From Tropicibacter oceani (GTDB lineage Bacteria; Pseudomonadota; Alphaproteobacteria; Rhodobacterales; Rhodobacteraceae), in contig NZ_CP124616.1 of NCBI RefSeq assembly GCF_029958925.1, positions 1,178,001-1,242,000 on the forward strand: a DNA stretch of 64,000 bases. The letters run 5' to 3'. Under the pieces are notes generated by a model, which was not told the origin of the DNA, did not search any database, and saw only the letters and a list, made by a program, of their open reading frames with translations. Positions 56,403 to 64,000 of this stretch are shown one piece after another (position 1 is the first letter of the stretch; every line of letters starts with the position of its first letter). Both the position numbers and the translations under genes were made by a program.

Positions 56403-56601
56403 AGCGCCCTCATACTGTACTTTGTTTTGCAAACAACCCCCGCTCGCTTCGGTAGCTTTAGATTCCGATGCCACGAAAACCGCAAGGGTGGAAAATGCAA
56501 GCTTCCGCCTGCCTCCGCCTGTCGGCGTCGCAAAAGAGCGATGGACGTTCTGATGCTGCGCTGCAGCCACTTTCACGTTCACGAATGGCAGGTTTGGGCC
56601 G

Positions 56602-56841
56602 TCAGCTCTCGATAGTTATTGACTTCGGGCTAAACAGACGCGGTCCTTTCACGGCAGGCGAAGACATGCGGCCTTTCAAACCTTCTCGAATTTTGGAAGC
56701 AAATTCTTCCAAGGTGTCAACACGGATATAGTCATCTTCGAAACGTGTAGGAGACACAACATACTTCCCGTCTTCATGTCGGTGCGGCGTGACAATCTCA
56801 CCCTTTTGCGGCCCGCGTGAAACCTTCGCTATGATCTTCAC
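56602..56841 (-). CDS. Small protein, unknown
   Basis: A 79-aa product from a GTG start: MKIIAKVSRGPQKGEIVTPH, then HEDGKYVVSPTRFEDDYIRV and a short helix VDTLEEFASKIREGLKGRM. No signal peptide or membrane segment. Not recognised. Read on the same strand as the hydrolase-like gene downstream; the two could be an operon. No strong ribosome-binding site, so confidence is moderate. Confidence 0.5.
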   Translation of the reverse strand: MKIIAKVSRGPQKGEIVTPHRHEDGKYVVSPTRFEDDYIRVDTLEEFASKIREGLKGRMSSPAVKGPRLFSPKSITIES

Positions 56842-57209
56842 TTTATCTATCCTCAGTCAGACGTTTGGCAACGTAAAGCATCGAGCAAAAGAAGTCGCAA
56901 GTATCGATGACGGTATCGGCAGGGCATCAAAACCTCGACCATGTCCAAGCAGGGTTTGACTGTTTTGCGTTGCGGCGCTGCAGCATTTTCGACCTCACCA
57001 ATGTCAGCAGAGGGCCGGACATGTGTGGTTGGGTGCGACCGGAGCGTCCCTGATTGGTGAACCCCTCGTGCTTTTGTGTAACAACGCCGCAACAGACCCC
57101 AGTGAGCGGCCTGCTCCAAAGTGGGCAATCCACCCATAGTTGGTTGCAACCAGCTTTTTCGATTGAATTCGGCTTGTAGTTTCTATCTCCTCCAGCCCGG
57201 AGGTATCAT
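56842..57209. other. Gene-free interval upstream of the helicase fusion; SD hairpin at its end
   Basis: No credible gene in 368 bases between divergent genes; it should hold their promoters. At the right edge the Shine-Dalgarno GGAGG (57199-57203), 6 bases before the TTG start, pairs perfectly with CCTCC (57189-57193) around AGCCC. This 5-bp hairpin could limit translation of the large helicase. Confidence 0.55.
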
Positions 57210-60200
57210 TTGCTCAAACGTTTTTTCTCCGACGGGTTTCAAGTAGTTGGGGAGCACAGTGGTGCCGCCGCATCGGCGACGCCAATAGCAACTTTTGATG
57301 ACCTACTTTCCGCCTCAGTTGGATTCGATCTCGAAATCATTGATGACGCCAAGGGGCTGGCGCGCCTTCGTGACGCTGCCGCATTTCCTGCCAACGCTGA
57401 GCCAGAGGAGGCCGCCAACAAGTGCGGACTGTCGGCCTCAAAAATCGAGGCCGAACTGCGTAGTCATCGCTTCGCGATCGGCCACAATGCAGCGATCCAC
57501 GATCTCCCTGAGCTCGAAGCGCTGACAGGGAGGTCATTCGATGACCTTCAGCTCATCGATACGATCTGGCTCAGCCCTCTTGCCTTTCCCGCCCTCAAGT
57601 CGCATGCGCTGAGCAAGCCCTACCTTGCCCAGACAGGCTTGGCAGATCCCGTTCAGGACACCCTGGAGACCATCGCCCTCCTTCGCTCCGAGGCCTTGGC
57701 TTTCGAGGCGATGGATCGCGAGTGGATCAAGGTCCTGCGGTGGCTGTGCGGACTCGATGCAAGCCACAATGGCTACGCGGCCTTCTTCGATGCCGTCCTC
57801 GGGCGCGCCTCTACTCCATCAGGTGATAATCTGGAGGGGGTCAAGTCGATCATCGACACCATCGTTCGGTTGTTTCAGGGCCAGGTCTGCATGCGCGGGC
57901 TGCACGGCCAGCTACTCCATGCTTTCGAGGCAAAGAACGGCTGGCCGCTGGCGTGGGTCCTGAGCTGGGTGCGCCATCGCGACCAGCGTCCGGCGCCGGC
58001 CGAGTGGCTGGTGAAGGGGGAGCTGGGTTTCCAAGAGGCGCTGGATGAACTGGGCAGACGGCGATGTAGCCAACGCAGCTGCCGCCGCTGCCGGGACCAT
58101 GATACATCGCTCCATAGCATGAAACGGTGGTTTCCGCCGGCCCAGGGCGAGACACCGCGCTTCCAGCCGCCCTTCGACGGGAAGGGTATTGCATATCAGC
58201 AGCGCGTGATGGACGCAGCCTTGGCTCGACGCTCCGCTCTGGGCATTCTCCCCACCGGCACCGGTAAGTCGCGCTGCTTCCAGGTGCCCGCCCTCGAGCA
58301 TCACGAACGCACCGGCGATCTCACCGTGGTCGTCTCGCCTCTCAAGGCGCTGATGGAGGACCAAGCCGCCAAGGCAGAAGAGGAAGGGTTGCCCGGCGTC
58401 GCGCGGTTGCACAGCGATCTCGATGTCGTAACCCGCGACGAGATCCTCTCGGACATCCGCGAGGGCCGGATTGCCCTCCTCTACCTCGCACCGGAAAGCC
58501 TCGGCTCCAAATCGACACGCTCGGTGCTCGGGAGCCGGCGCATCGGCATGTGGGTCTTCGACGAGGCGCATTGCATTCCAGCTTGGGGAAATGGATTTCG
58601 CGGCGACTATCGGCGTGCGCCAAAGTGGATCGCCGAGTGCGGCGCTCGTGGCAGCGAAAAGGCCGCCATCCTGTGCGTGACCGCCACCGCCCGGCCAGAA
58701 ACCCAGAAAGACATACAGAAAGCCTTCAAGACCGGCATGGGCCGGTCGCTCGCGGTGATCGACGGAGGGGCCGAGCGTCCCAACCTCGCCTACCGCGTGC
58801 TGCCCCGTGATGGCGAAACGCACGAGCAGCTGAGCGACATGCTTCGCGATCCCGAGCTGTTGCCCGAAGGTGGCCAGGCAATCATCTATGCCTACAGCCG
58901 AAAGGATACTCAGCAAATCGCGTCCAGTCTTGACGCCCTGGGTCACAGCGTCGAGTTCTACCACGCCGACCGCAGCCCGGAGGACAAGGCGCGAGTCGAA
59001 CGCGACTTCGCCGAGGGACGCTTACAAGTCATTGTCTCGACCATCGCCTTTGGCATGGGTGTCGACTGCCCGAGGGTGCGTCTGGTGCTCCATACCGGAC
59101 CCTCTGCCTCTCTCGAAGCCTATGCCCAGGAAGCAGGGCGCGCCGGGCGCGACAAAAAGCCAGCTACCTGCATTCTCCTGCACGACCCGGATGAGCATGA
59201 CCGCCGCCTTGGTCTTTGCGCCCAGGGGCATCTCCATAAGGAAGATATTGATGCTGTCCTGGCCCACGTGCTCGACATCCAGCGCCGCGTGCAGCGCAAG
59301 ACCAACCGTTTCCCTCCGATCTCACTGCCCTACCAAGTGGTCGCTGAAGATGTGCTCGGGTTTCTGAAGGACTCGACCTACGAGCGCGCCGAGGAGCTTC
59401 AGAGATCAAGGGTCGACCGCATCGTCGATGAACTCGAGGCCCATGGCCTCATTCGCAAGGTGGGGATGCAATCCGGATTTTCCCATCTCCGTGTCAAAAG
59501 GCAGGTTCTGGACGCGCTGCAGCGCGATCCCAAGGGGCTCACCCGTATCCAGACCCGGATCGTCCATTATTTCTCCGCCCAGGCGGCCCGGGGGGAAGAC
59601 CCCCAGCTGCCCGACGACCTCGAGGAACTCGCAGACATCTGTGGTCTGCGAAAAACCGGGCGTTTGAAGGTCGTGCGCAAAGCCGTGGGCGCGCTCCGTG
59701 ATCGGCGTGATCTTTTGCACTTCGACAAGACCGTCGACATCAAGCTCGGCGGCGCACGGATTGCGCCGCGCCTCATTTCGACCTGGGCGGATAAGAGCAA
59801 CACAGTGGTCGAAGTCATCATCGCCCTGTTCAAGGCCCGGGCGGCGGCGGAAGAGGACAGCTTCGAAGACACCCAGGAGGCCGAGGAAGGCGAGCAACCC
59901 GACAAGCCCGCGCCGCGGCCATTCCAAATCACGCTCGCAGCGCTTCTTCAGAAGGTTCAGAGCGAGCTTGAGGAAGGCGTGCGCCTCACCGCCAAGGAAG
60001 CTCTTCAGCTGCTCGAGGAGCTACGCCGGCTCAATCTCATCGACGTCAAGGTGACGCCGGCCCACCTGACGAGACAGCTCACGATCTACCCGCCCGAGCT
60101 CGAGCCGGACGACCTCCGGGCTCGGCTCGAACAACACCGTGCGCAGACATCACGCGTGTTCGAGGTGCTCGAAAAGCTCGCTGACGACGAGCGCCACCTG

Positions 60201-62753
60201 CGTATCGAAACGGATAATCTCGCTGAAGAGGTCGCAAGTTTCGACATGGATGTCGAAGGGACTTGGCGTTCTCCGGACGGCTCCAGGCTCGCGGCGGGTG
60301 GAGCAGAGCGTCTCGTGCGGCGTCATCTGCGCCTTCTGACAAGGATCAAGGCGCTCGACATCTCGGCCGGGCTTTACAGTAAGAGTGAGGCCGTCTGCGT
60401 CGAGATCGCACGGCGCGATACCGGCCTGAACGTCCGCTCCTACAGTCAAGAGATGTTCCGCACCGGAGTTGAGGCCTTCCAAGAGGAAGAGATCCGCCAG
60501 TTGCACCTCATGGACGGATATGCCCGGCGGGTGCTCGACGCGCCGGATGAGGCGGCCGAGCTTCTAAAATCCTATTTCGCGACACCGTCCAAGGAGAGCC
60601 TCGCGACCTTCTTCGAGGGTGAAGAGCTGACGGTGGCCCTTGAAAACCGCCCTGCACCGGTCCAGCGGCAGATCGAACTGCGCAGCAGGCTCGACCCGAA
60701 ACAATCCAAAATCGTGCATGACGACACAAGCCTGAAAGATCTGCTGGTCCTGGCCGGCCCGGGTGCCGGCAAGACGCGGGTGCTGGTGGAACGCATCGTC
60801 TGGCTCGTCGGCGTTGAACGCGTGCCGCCAGACCAGATTCTGGCTTTGTGCTACAATCGACGTGCCGCAGAAGAGATCCGCTCGCGCCTGCGCGCAAAGT
60901 CTGCGCTTGGCCGACGCGGCGCGGTCGTCTCGGTCTACACCTACCACTCCTTTGCCTTGCAGGTGCTCGGCCAGTCCTTCGCAGAGCTCTCGGATGAGGC
61001 GGTGGGCGAGGAAGTCGGACTCACCGACCGCGAGGCCGACAGCGGGCGCAAGGCCAGCGCCTTCGATCGCATCCTGTCGCGCGCCAGCGCGCGGCTGACC
61101 CAGCAACGCGATGACGGCGGCAGTCTCTCGGACCTCATACTGCGGCGCTTCCGCTGGGTCTTCGTCGACGAGTTCCAGGACGTAACCGCGGACTCCTTTG
61201 CGCTGATCAAGGAGATCTCCCAGCAGAGTCAGAAGAAGGCCGCGAGCGAAGCGCGCAGCGCGGCCGACCTCGTCGATGTCCGCTTTATTGCGGTGGGAGA
61301 CGATGACCAGAACATCTATGACTTCGGCGGTGCCAGCGGGGAGCATATCCGCGCCTTCGACCGGCTGTTCAACACGCCCAAGGAGATGCCTGAGCTGACA
61401 TGGAACTACCGCTCGAGCGGAGCCATCCTGCGCTGTGCGGCGGAGATCATCTCCCACTGCTCGGATCGCCTGAAGACTCGGGAAATCGAAATCGATCCAG
61501 ACCGGGCCCATGATCCATTGCAAGGTCGCTATCACCGACCGCGCGATCCCGATCTCGGTCGGGTAACGATCCTTGATAATGCCGATCGGACCATCGAGAG
61601 CCACGCGGCCCTCGCGACAGCCGAGTTGCTCCGCCTGCGCGCAGCGGTAGGCAAGGAAAAATGGCGTTGGGCATCAACCGCCGTGCTGGTGCGCCGGCGC
61701 GCGCATATACCGGTGGTCGAGCGCGCACTGGTGGCCGCCGGGATCGAAGTGTCGCGTGATCTCCAGGGGCTCGTGCCCTTGGCGCGCGTTAAGGAAGCTG
61801 TCCTGGTCAGGGAGTGGCTCGAGAAGAAGGAGCACGTAGGTCGAGTGCTCCTGCCGGAGGACATCGAGCGGGTCTCCGGGTGGCTGGAAAGACATTACGG
61901 AAGCCTCTGGGCGCGTGCCGTGGCACAATGGCTCAGGGATTACCTGCGTGACCAGATGGATGCGCACGATGGAGGTCCTGAGTGGAGTTCCGAGAGCAGC
62001 GAGGCTTGCGAGGAACAGCCGGTGGAGATCTCGCCGCGCCTGGCGCTCGAGGAGTTCGTCGAATGGGCGCATGGCTGGCGGCCCGAGCAGAACGGCGTAA
62101 TGGTGCTCACGGCGCACAGCTCAAAGGGCCTTGAGTTCGACAATGTCGTCGTCTGCGATTGCGACTGGCTTCAGGGCTTGTCGATTACTGGCGCAGATCG
62201 ACGGCTCTTCTATGTTGCCGCCACCCGCGCCCGATATAGCCTGAGCCTGACAACAGGGGGCTTCATGGCGCCGACGAGGCGGTTGATTTCGGGGGAAAGG
62301 TCGGAGCACCTCTCGCCGCTCGATCTCAAGCCGCACCGACCTTCACTGGAAGCTCGAGCCAAGGCACCACTGATCCCCTGCTCTGTCCGGGATGTCTTTC
62401 TGTCTTTCCCTGCCTGGGATGGGTGGGGGTGTAAATCCGACGAGGAGGACAGGCAAAAGACCAAGGCCGTCATTTCCAAGCTGAAGCCCAGTGATCGCAT
62501 CCTGATCAAGAAAGACGAAGACCAGAAGGATCAAAATCCCTGGCATGTCTTTGCGCCGACCGAGAATGGGCTGCATCGGATCGGCAAGATGCAGAGAGGC
62601 TTCTCGCCGCGTGTGGCCGGAGAAGAGTTCTATGCCGAGGTGTTTGCCCTCGTCTCATGGCGCAAGACCGACAGCGACGAAATTCAGCACGGCAAGATTT
62701 TCCTCGATCAATGGTTCACTGTCATCCCCGAATGGAGGTCCATCGGCAGCTAA
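57210..62753 (+). CDS. DEDD exonuclease-like / RecQ-type / UvrD-type helicase fusion
   Basis: One 1847-aa frame with three parts. Residues about 30-165: DEDD exonuclease-like domain, with candidate metal ligands D40 and E42 (VGFDLEI), D98 (GHNAAIHDLPEL) and D150 (DPVQDTLE), plus IDT and LSPLAFP. A Cys-rich patch (CSQRSCRRC) sits near 286-296. Residues about 330-800: RecQ-type SF2 helicase, with Walker A ILPTGTGKSRCFQVPA (about 346), FDEAHCIPAWG (about 449), CVTATARPETQKD, AFGMGVDCPRVRLVLHTG and YAQEAGRAGRDKKP. Residues about 1170-1690: UvrD-type SF1 helicase, with LVLAGPGAGKTRVLVERI (about 1181), FVDEFQDVTADSFALI, VGDDDQNIYDFGGA, WNYRSSGAIL, VLTAHSSKGLEFDNVVV and FYVAATRARYSL. All helicase motifs look intact. 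TTG start, GGAGG 6 bases upstream. Probably DNA end-processing; defence role inferred. Confidence 0.92.
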   Translation: MLKRFFSDGFQVVGEHSGAAASATPIATFDDLLSASVGFDLEIIDDAKGLARLRDAAAFPANAEPEEAANKCGLSASKIEAELRSHRFAIGHNAAIHDLPELEALTGRSFDDLQLIDTIWLSPLAFPALKSHALSKPYLAQTGLADPVQDTLETIALLRSEALAFEAMDREWIKVLRWLCGLDASHNGYAAFFDAVLGRASTPSGDNLEGVKSIIDTIVRLFQGQVCMRGLHGQLLHAFEAKNGWPLAWVLSWVRHRDQRPAPAEWLVKGELGFQEALDELGRRRCSQRSCRRCRDHDTSLHSMKRWFPPAQGETPRFQPPFDGKGIAYQQRVMDAALARRSALGILPTGTGKSRCFQVPALEHHERTGDLTVVVSPLKALMEDQAAKAEEEGLPGVARLHSDLDVVTRDEILSDIREGRIALLYLAPESLGSKSTRSVLGSRRIGMWVFDEAHCIPAWGNGFRGDYRRAPKWIAECGARGSEKAAILCVTATARPETQKDIQKAFKTGMGRSLAVIDGGAERPNLAYRVLPRDGETHEQLSDMLRDPELLPEGGQAIIYAYSRKDTQQIASSLDALGHSVEFYHADRSPEDKARVERDFAEGRLQVIVSTIAFGMGVDCPRVRLVLHTGPSASLEAYAQEAGRAGRDKKPATCILLHDPDEHDRRLGLCAQGHLHKEDIDAVLAHVLDIQRRVQRKTNRFPPISLPYQVVAEDVLGFLKDSTYERAEELQRSRVDRIVDELEAHGLIRKVGMQSGFSHLRVKRQVLDALQRDPKGLTRIQTRIVHYFSAQAARGEDPQLPDDLEELADICGLRKTGRLKVVRKAVGALRDRRDLLHFDKTVDIKLGGARIAPRLISTWADKSNTVVEVIIALFKARAAAEEDSFEDTQEAEEGEQPDKPAPRPFQITLAALLQKVQSELEEGVRLTAKEALQLLEELRRLNLIDVKVTPAHLTRQLTIYPPELEPDDLRARLEQHRAQTSRVFEVLEKLADDERHLRIETDNLAEEVASFDMDVEGTWRSPDGSRLAAGGAERLVRRHLRLLTRIKALDISAGLYSKSEAVCVEIARRDTGLNVRSYSQEMFRTGVEAFQEEEIRQLHLMDGYARRVLDAPDEAAELLKSYFATPSKESLATFFEGEELTVALENRPAPVQRQIELRSRLDPKQSKIVHDDTSLKDLLVLAGPGAGKTRVLVERIVWLVGVERVPPDQILALCYNRRAAEEIRSRLRAKSALGRRGAVVSVYTYHSFALQVLGQSFAELSDEAVGEEVGLTDREADSGRKASAFDRILSRASARLTQQRDDGGSLSDLILRRFRWVFVDEFQDVTADSFALIKEISQQSQKKAASEARSAADLVDVRFIAVGDDDQNIYDFGGASGEHIRAFDRLFNTPKEMPELTWNYRSSGAILRCAAEIISHCSDRLKTREIEIDPDRAHDPLQGRYHRPRDPDLGRVTILDNADRTIESHAALATAELLRLRAAVGKEKWRWASTAVLVRRRAHIPVVERALVAAGIEVSRDLQGLVPLARVKEAVLVREWLEKKEHVGRVLLPEDIERVSGWLERHYGSLWARAVAQWLRDYLRDQMDAHDGGPEWSSESSEACEEQPVEISPRLALEEFVEWAHGWRPEQNGVMVLTAHSSKGLEFDNVVVCDCDWLQGLSITGADRRLFYVAATRARYSLSLTTGGFMAPTRRLISGERSEHLSPLDLKPHRPSLEARAKAPLIPCSVRDVFLSFPAWDGWGCKSDEEDRQKTKAVISKLKPSDRILIKKDEDQKDQNPWHVFAPTENGLHRIGKMQRGFSPRVAGEEFYAEVFALVSWRKTDSDEIQHGKIFLDQWFTVIPEWRSIGS

Positions 62754-62808
62754 TACAATACGAAAAGGTTACTATGGCTTTGATGATGTGACCGCCCCCG
62801 ACGGCATC

Positions 62809-62834
62809 TATGTCCCAAGGTTATGTCCCAAGGT
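62809..62834 (+). repeat. 13-bp tandem duplication
   Basis: TATGTCCCAAGGT occurs twice head to tail (62809-62821 and 62822-62834) just after the helicase stop, outside any gene. Confidence 0.85.
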
Positions 62835-62876
62835 GGATCTGCACTCGCGCAAAAGTAAAATTCCTTAAGATAACGT

Positions 62877-62925
62877 CGACTTTTGATGTCGCGCTGCCCG
62901 CCTAAGGTACGGGCGTCGAAAGTCG
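62877..62925. terminator. Long hairpin between convergent genes
   Basis: CGACTTTTGA (62877-62886) pairs with TCGAAAGTCG (62916-62925) with one T-G wobble; inside, GCCCG (62896-62900) pairs with CGGGC (62910-62914). It lies between the helicase stop and the convergent gene stop, where a shared terminator would be expected. No T-run follows on either strand. Confidence 0.4.
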
Positions 62926-62949
62926 GCTCACCGCCCTTCGGGCAAAAAT

Positions 62950-64000
62950 TCAGTTCGCGAAGTGAGCAGATGGCAGCACTCTCACCATGATGGCATAGGT
63001 CTCCGGCGTCGAATTGTTGGCGAGGCGGAGGAGCGCGTCCTCAAGGCACCTCAAACGGTCCGTCATTCCCGAAATTTTTGCCTCCATGCGTCGCTGTTCG
63101 GCAGCGATCTGCCCTTCAATCATCTGGATCTGTTGCTGGTCCTGGATATTGCGTGAGCGCAAATTCTCGATGCTGAGTTGCTTCCACCGAACATATGTCT
63201 CGGTCTCAGACATCAGTATCTGCCTCCTTTCCGAAAAGGCAGCCGTAGCTTCCTCACGAAGCTCTCCAATGCGCAGGCGTTCCTCTCGGATCATCTCCCG
63301 TTCCAGTGCGGTCACAAATTTCTGGACATCGCGGAAAGGGGCGAGCGTTTTTTGAAGCTGACGGTTCGTTGTGGGTTTGCAATCTGCGCCAAGAAGGGCT
63401 CGAGCGATCTTGGCGGTGCCGACCTCGACGTCCCCGTCAGCGGCGACCAAGAGGCAGCGCGTCCCGATGGCGTCGGGGAACAGGGTGGAAATCCATCGAC
63501 GGTCTGAAAGGCGCCCCACGCGCACGGCAGGAACATCGTTTTCACGCACTCTAAGCTGCTTGTCCTTGAGTATCGAGGGCCGCCAAGTGCTGCGAACCAG
63601 AATCAGTGTTTTGCCAATCAGATCTGAAGACAGCTCGTCATCCGACAAGTGGACGCCGACCGGAATCGGCGAAACCTTCCCCGGTTCCAGTATGGCGGAT
63701 GCCTGACGGACCAAATCATCATGCAGGTCGTCACCGGTCGAAAAGAAACGTGCCCGTTTTCCGAGGCGATCCTTTGGCAGGACGACATCCTTTTTCGGCG
63801 GCTTCCCAAGTCGATCCCGGCGCCACCGAAAGACTTCGGATTCTCGCGTTGTCATCGCGCCGATCTTGTAAGGGCAATTCTCCAGAAGCGGCGGCAATGA
63901 CAGCGTTGCGACGGGCTCGCCATCGCTTGCTTTGAGAAAGCCGCCTTTCATAGCTCCGCTGACGTGCAACAACCGGAGCCAGGCGTTGCCAGCATTATCT
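62950..64000 (-). CDS. Unknown protein, C-terminal part (5' end outside window)
   Basis: The frame is open to the window edge, upstream of the first possible start at 63972 (TTG), and reads sensibly there (DNAGNAWLR), so the gene probably begins beyond 64000; about 350 residues are visible. The first part has VATLSLPPLLENCPYKIGAM and FFSTGDDLHDDLVRQA; the middle reads TLILVRSTWRPSIL and RCLLVAADGDVEVG. The last 130 residues form a long coiled coil (REERLRIGELREEATAAFSE, EGQIAAEQRRMEAKISGMTD). Family not recognised. The ARFFSTGDDLHDDLVRQA segment faintly recalls the tail of RapA/SNF2-type helicases. Convergent with the helicase fusion. Confidence 0.6.
   Translation of the reverse strand, partial: DNAGNAWLRLLHVSGAMKGGFLKASDGEPVATLSLPPLLENCPYKIGAMTTRESEVFRWRRDRLGKPPKKDVVLPKDRLGKRARFFSTGDDLHDDLVRQASAILEPGKVSPIPVGVHLSDDELSSDLIGKTLILVRSTWRPSILKDKQLRVRENDVPAVRVGRLSDRRWISTLFPDAIGTRCLLVAADGDVEVGTAKIARALLGADCKPTTNRQLQKTLAPFRDVQKFVTALEREMIREERLRIGELREEATAAFSERRQILMSETETYVRWKQLSIENLRSRNIQDQQQIQMIEGQIAAEQRRMEAKISGMTDRLRCLEDALLRLANNSTPETYAIMVRVLPSAHFAN

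Noticed and set aside
56853-57149. 98-codon minus-strand frame upstream of the helicase fusion
   Set aside because: Unusual composition, no motif and no Shine-Dalgarno; treated as intergenic.

Overview
The window is high-GC chromosomal DNA that reads as an alphaproteobacterium, most likely of the Rhodobacterales (Roseobacter/Paracoccus side). The grounds are gene order and content: tolQ-tolR-tolA-tolB-pal-cpoB-tilS-ftsH in one direction, a hisS-hisZ-hisG cluster with the short HisG form, a DUF1489 protein beside a B12-dependent ribonucleotide reductase (nrdJ), and a PdeM / Lhr-type ligase-associated helicase pair. No genus can be named from sequence alone.

Layout. 1-8.5 kb: Tol-Pal envelope machinery followed by tRNA-Ile lysidine synthase and FtsH, closed by a strong intrinsic terminator. 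8.6-13.8 kb: a lipoprotein, a trans-aconitate-type methyltransferase, a MOSC protein, then the one-carbon genes fhs and folD and a thioesterase. 14-22 kb: DNA-repair-associated pdeM and lhr with a small excalibur-domain protein between them, a CoA-transferase, nitroreductase, aldo/keto reductase, a secreted VWA protein and a methyltransferase. 22.2-31.8 kb, minus strand: one purine-utilisation block, xdhA-xdhB-xdhC followed by a BMP-type nucleoside/purine ABC importer (ATPase, two permeases, binding protein), ending in a structured tandem repeat and an intrinsic terminator. 32-46.8 kb: dnaE, a lipoprotein, slyX, hisS-hisZ-hisG, an ABC1/UbiB-type kinase, a YghU-type glutathione transferase, a YdcF-type protein, small secreted and DUF1489 proteins, and nrdJ.

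46.8-64 kb is an accessory region. It has an orphan TniQ-like protein, a thermonuclease-like gene whose 3' end is cut by an intact IS21-family element with perfect 30-bp ends, a 5'-truncated IS1182-type transposase, a complete IS1182-type element, a relatively AT-rich gene for a membrane protein with a lipase-type GHSLG motif, a small unknown protein, a 1847-residue fusion of a DEDD exonuclease-like domain, a RecQ-type helicase and a UvrD-type helicase, and (running off the window) a convergent unknown coiled-coil protein. The fusion and its neighbours are the best candidate for an undescribed DNA-processing or defence system, but that function is inference.

Non-coding signals of note: a dispersed palindromic element with three copies, two of them translated in frame inside xdhA and xdhB; a 96-bp tandem structured repeat behind the BMP gene; a structured leader before fhs; and a short direct repeat at the nrdJ/island junction. 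No tRNA, rRNA or CRISPR array was recognised.
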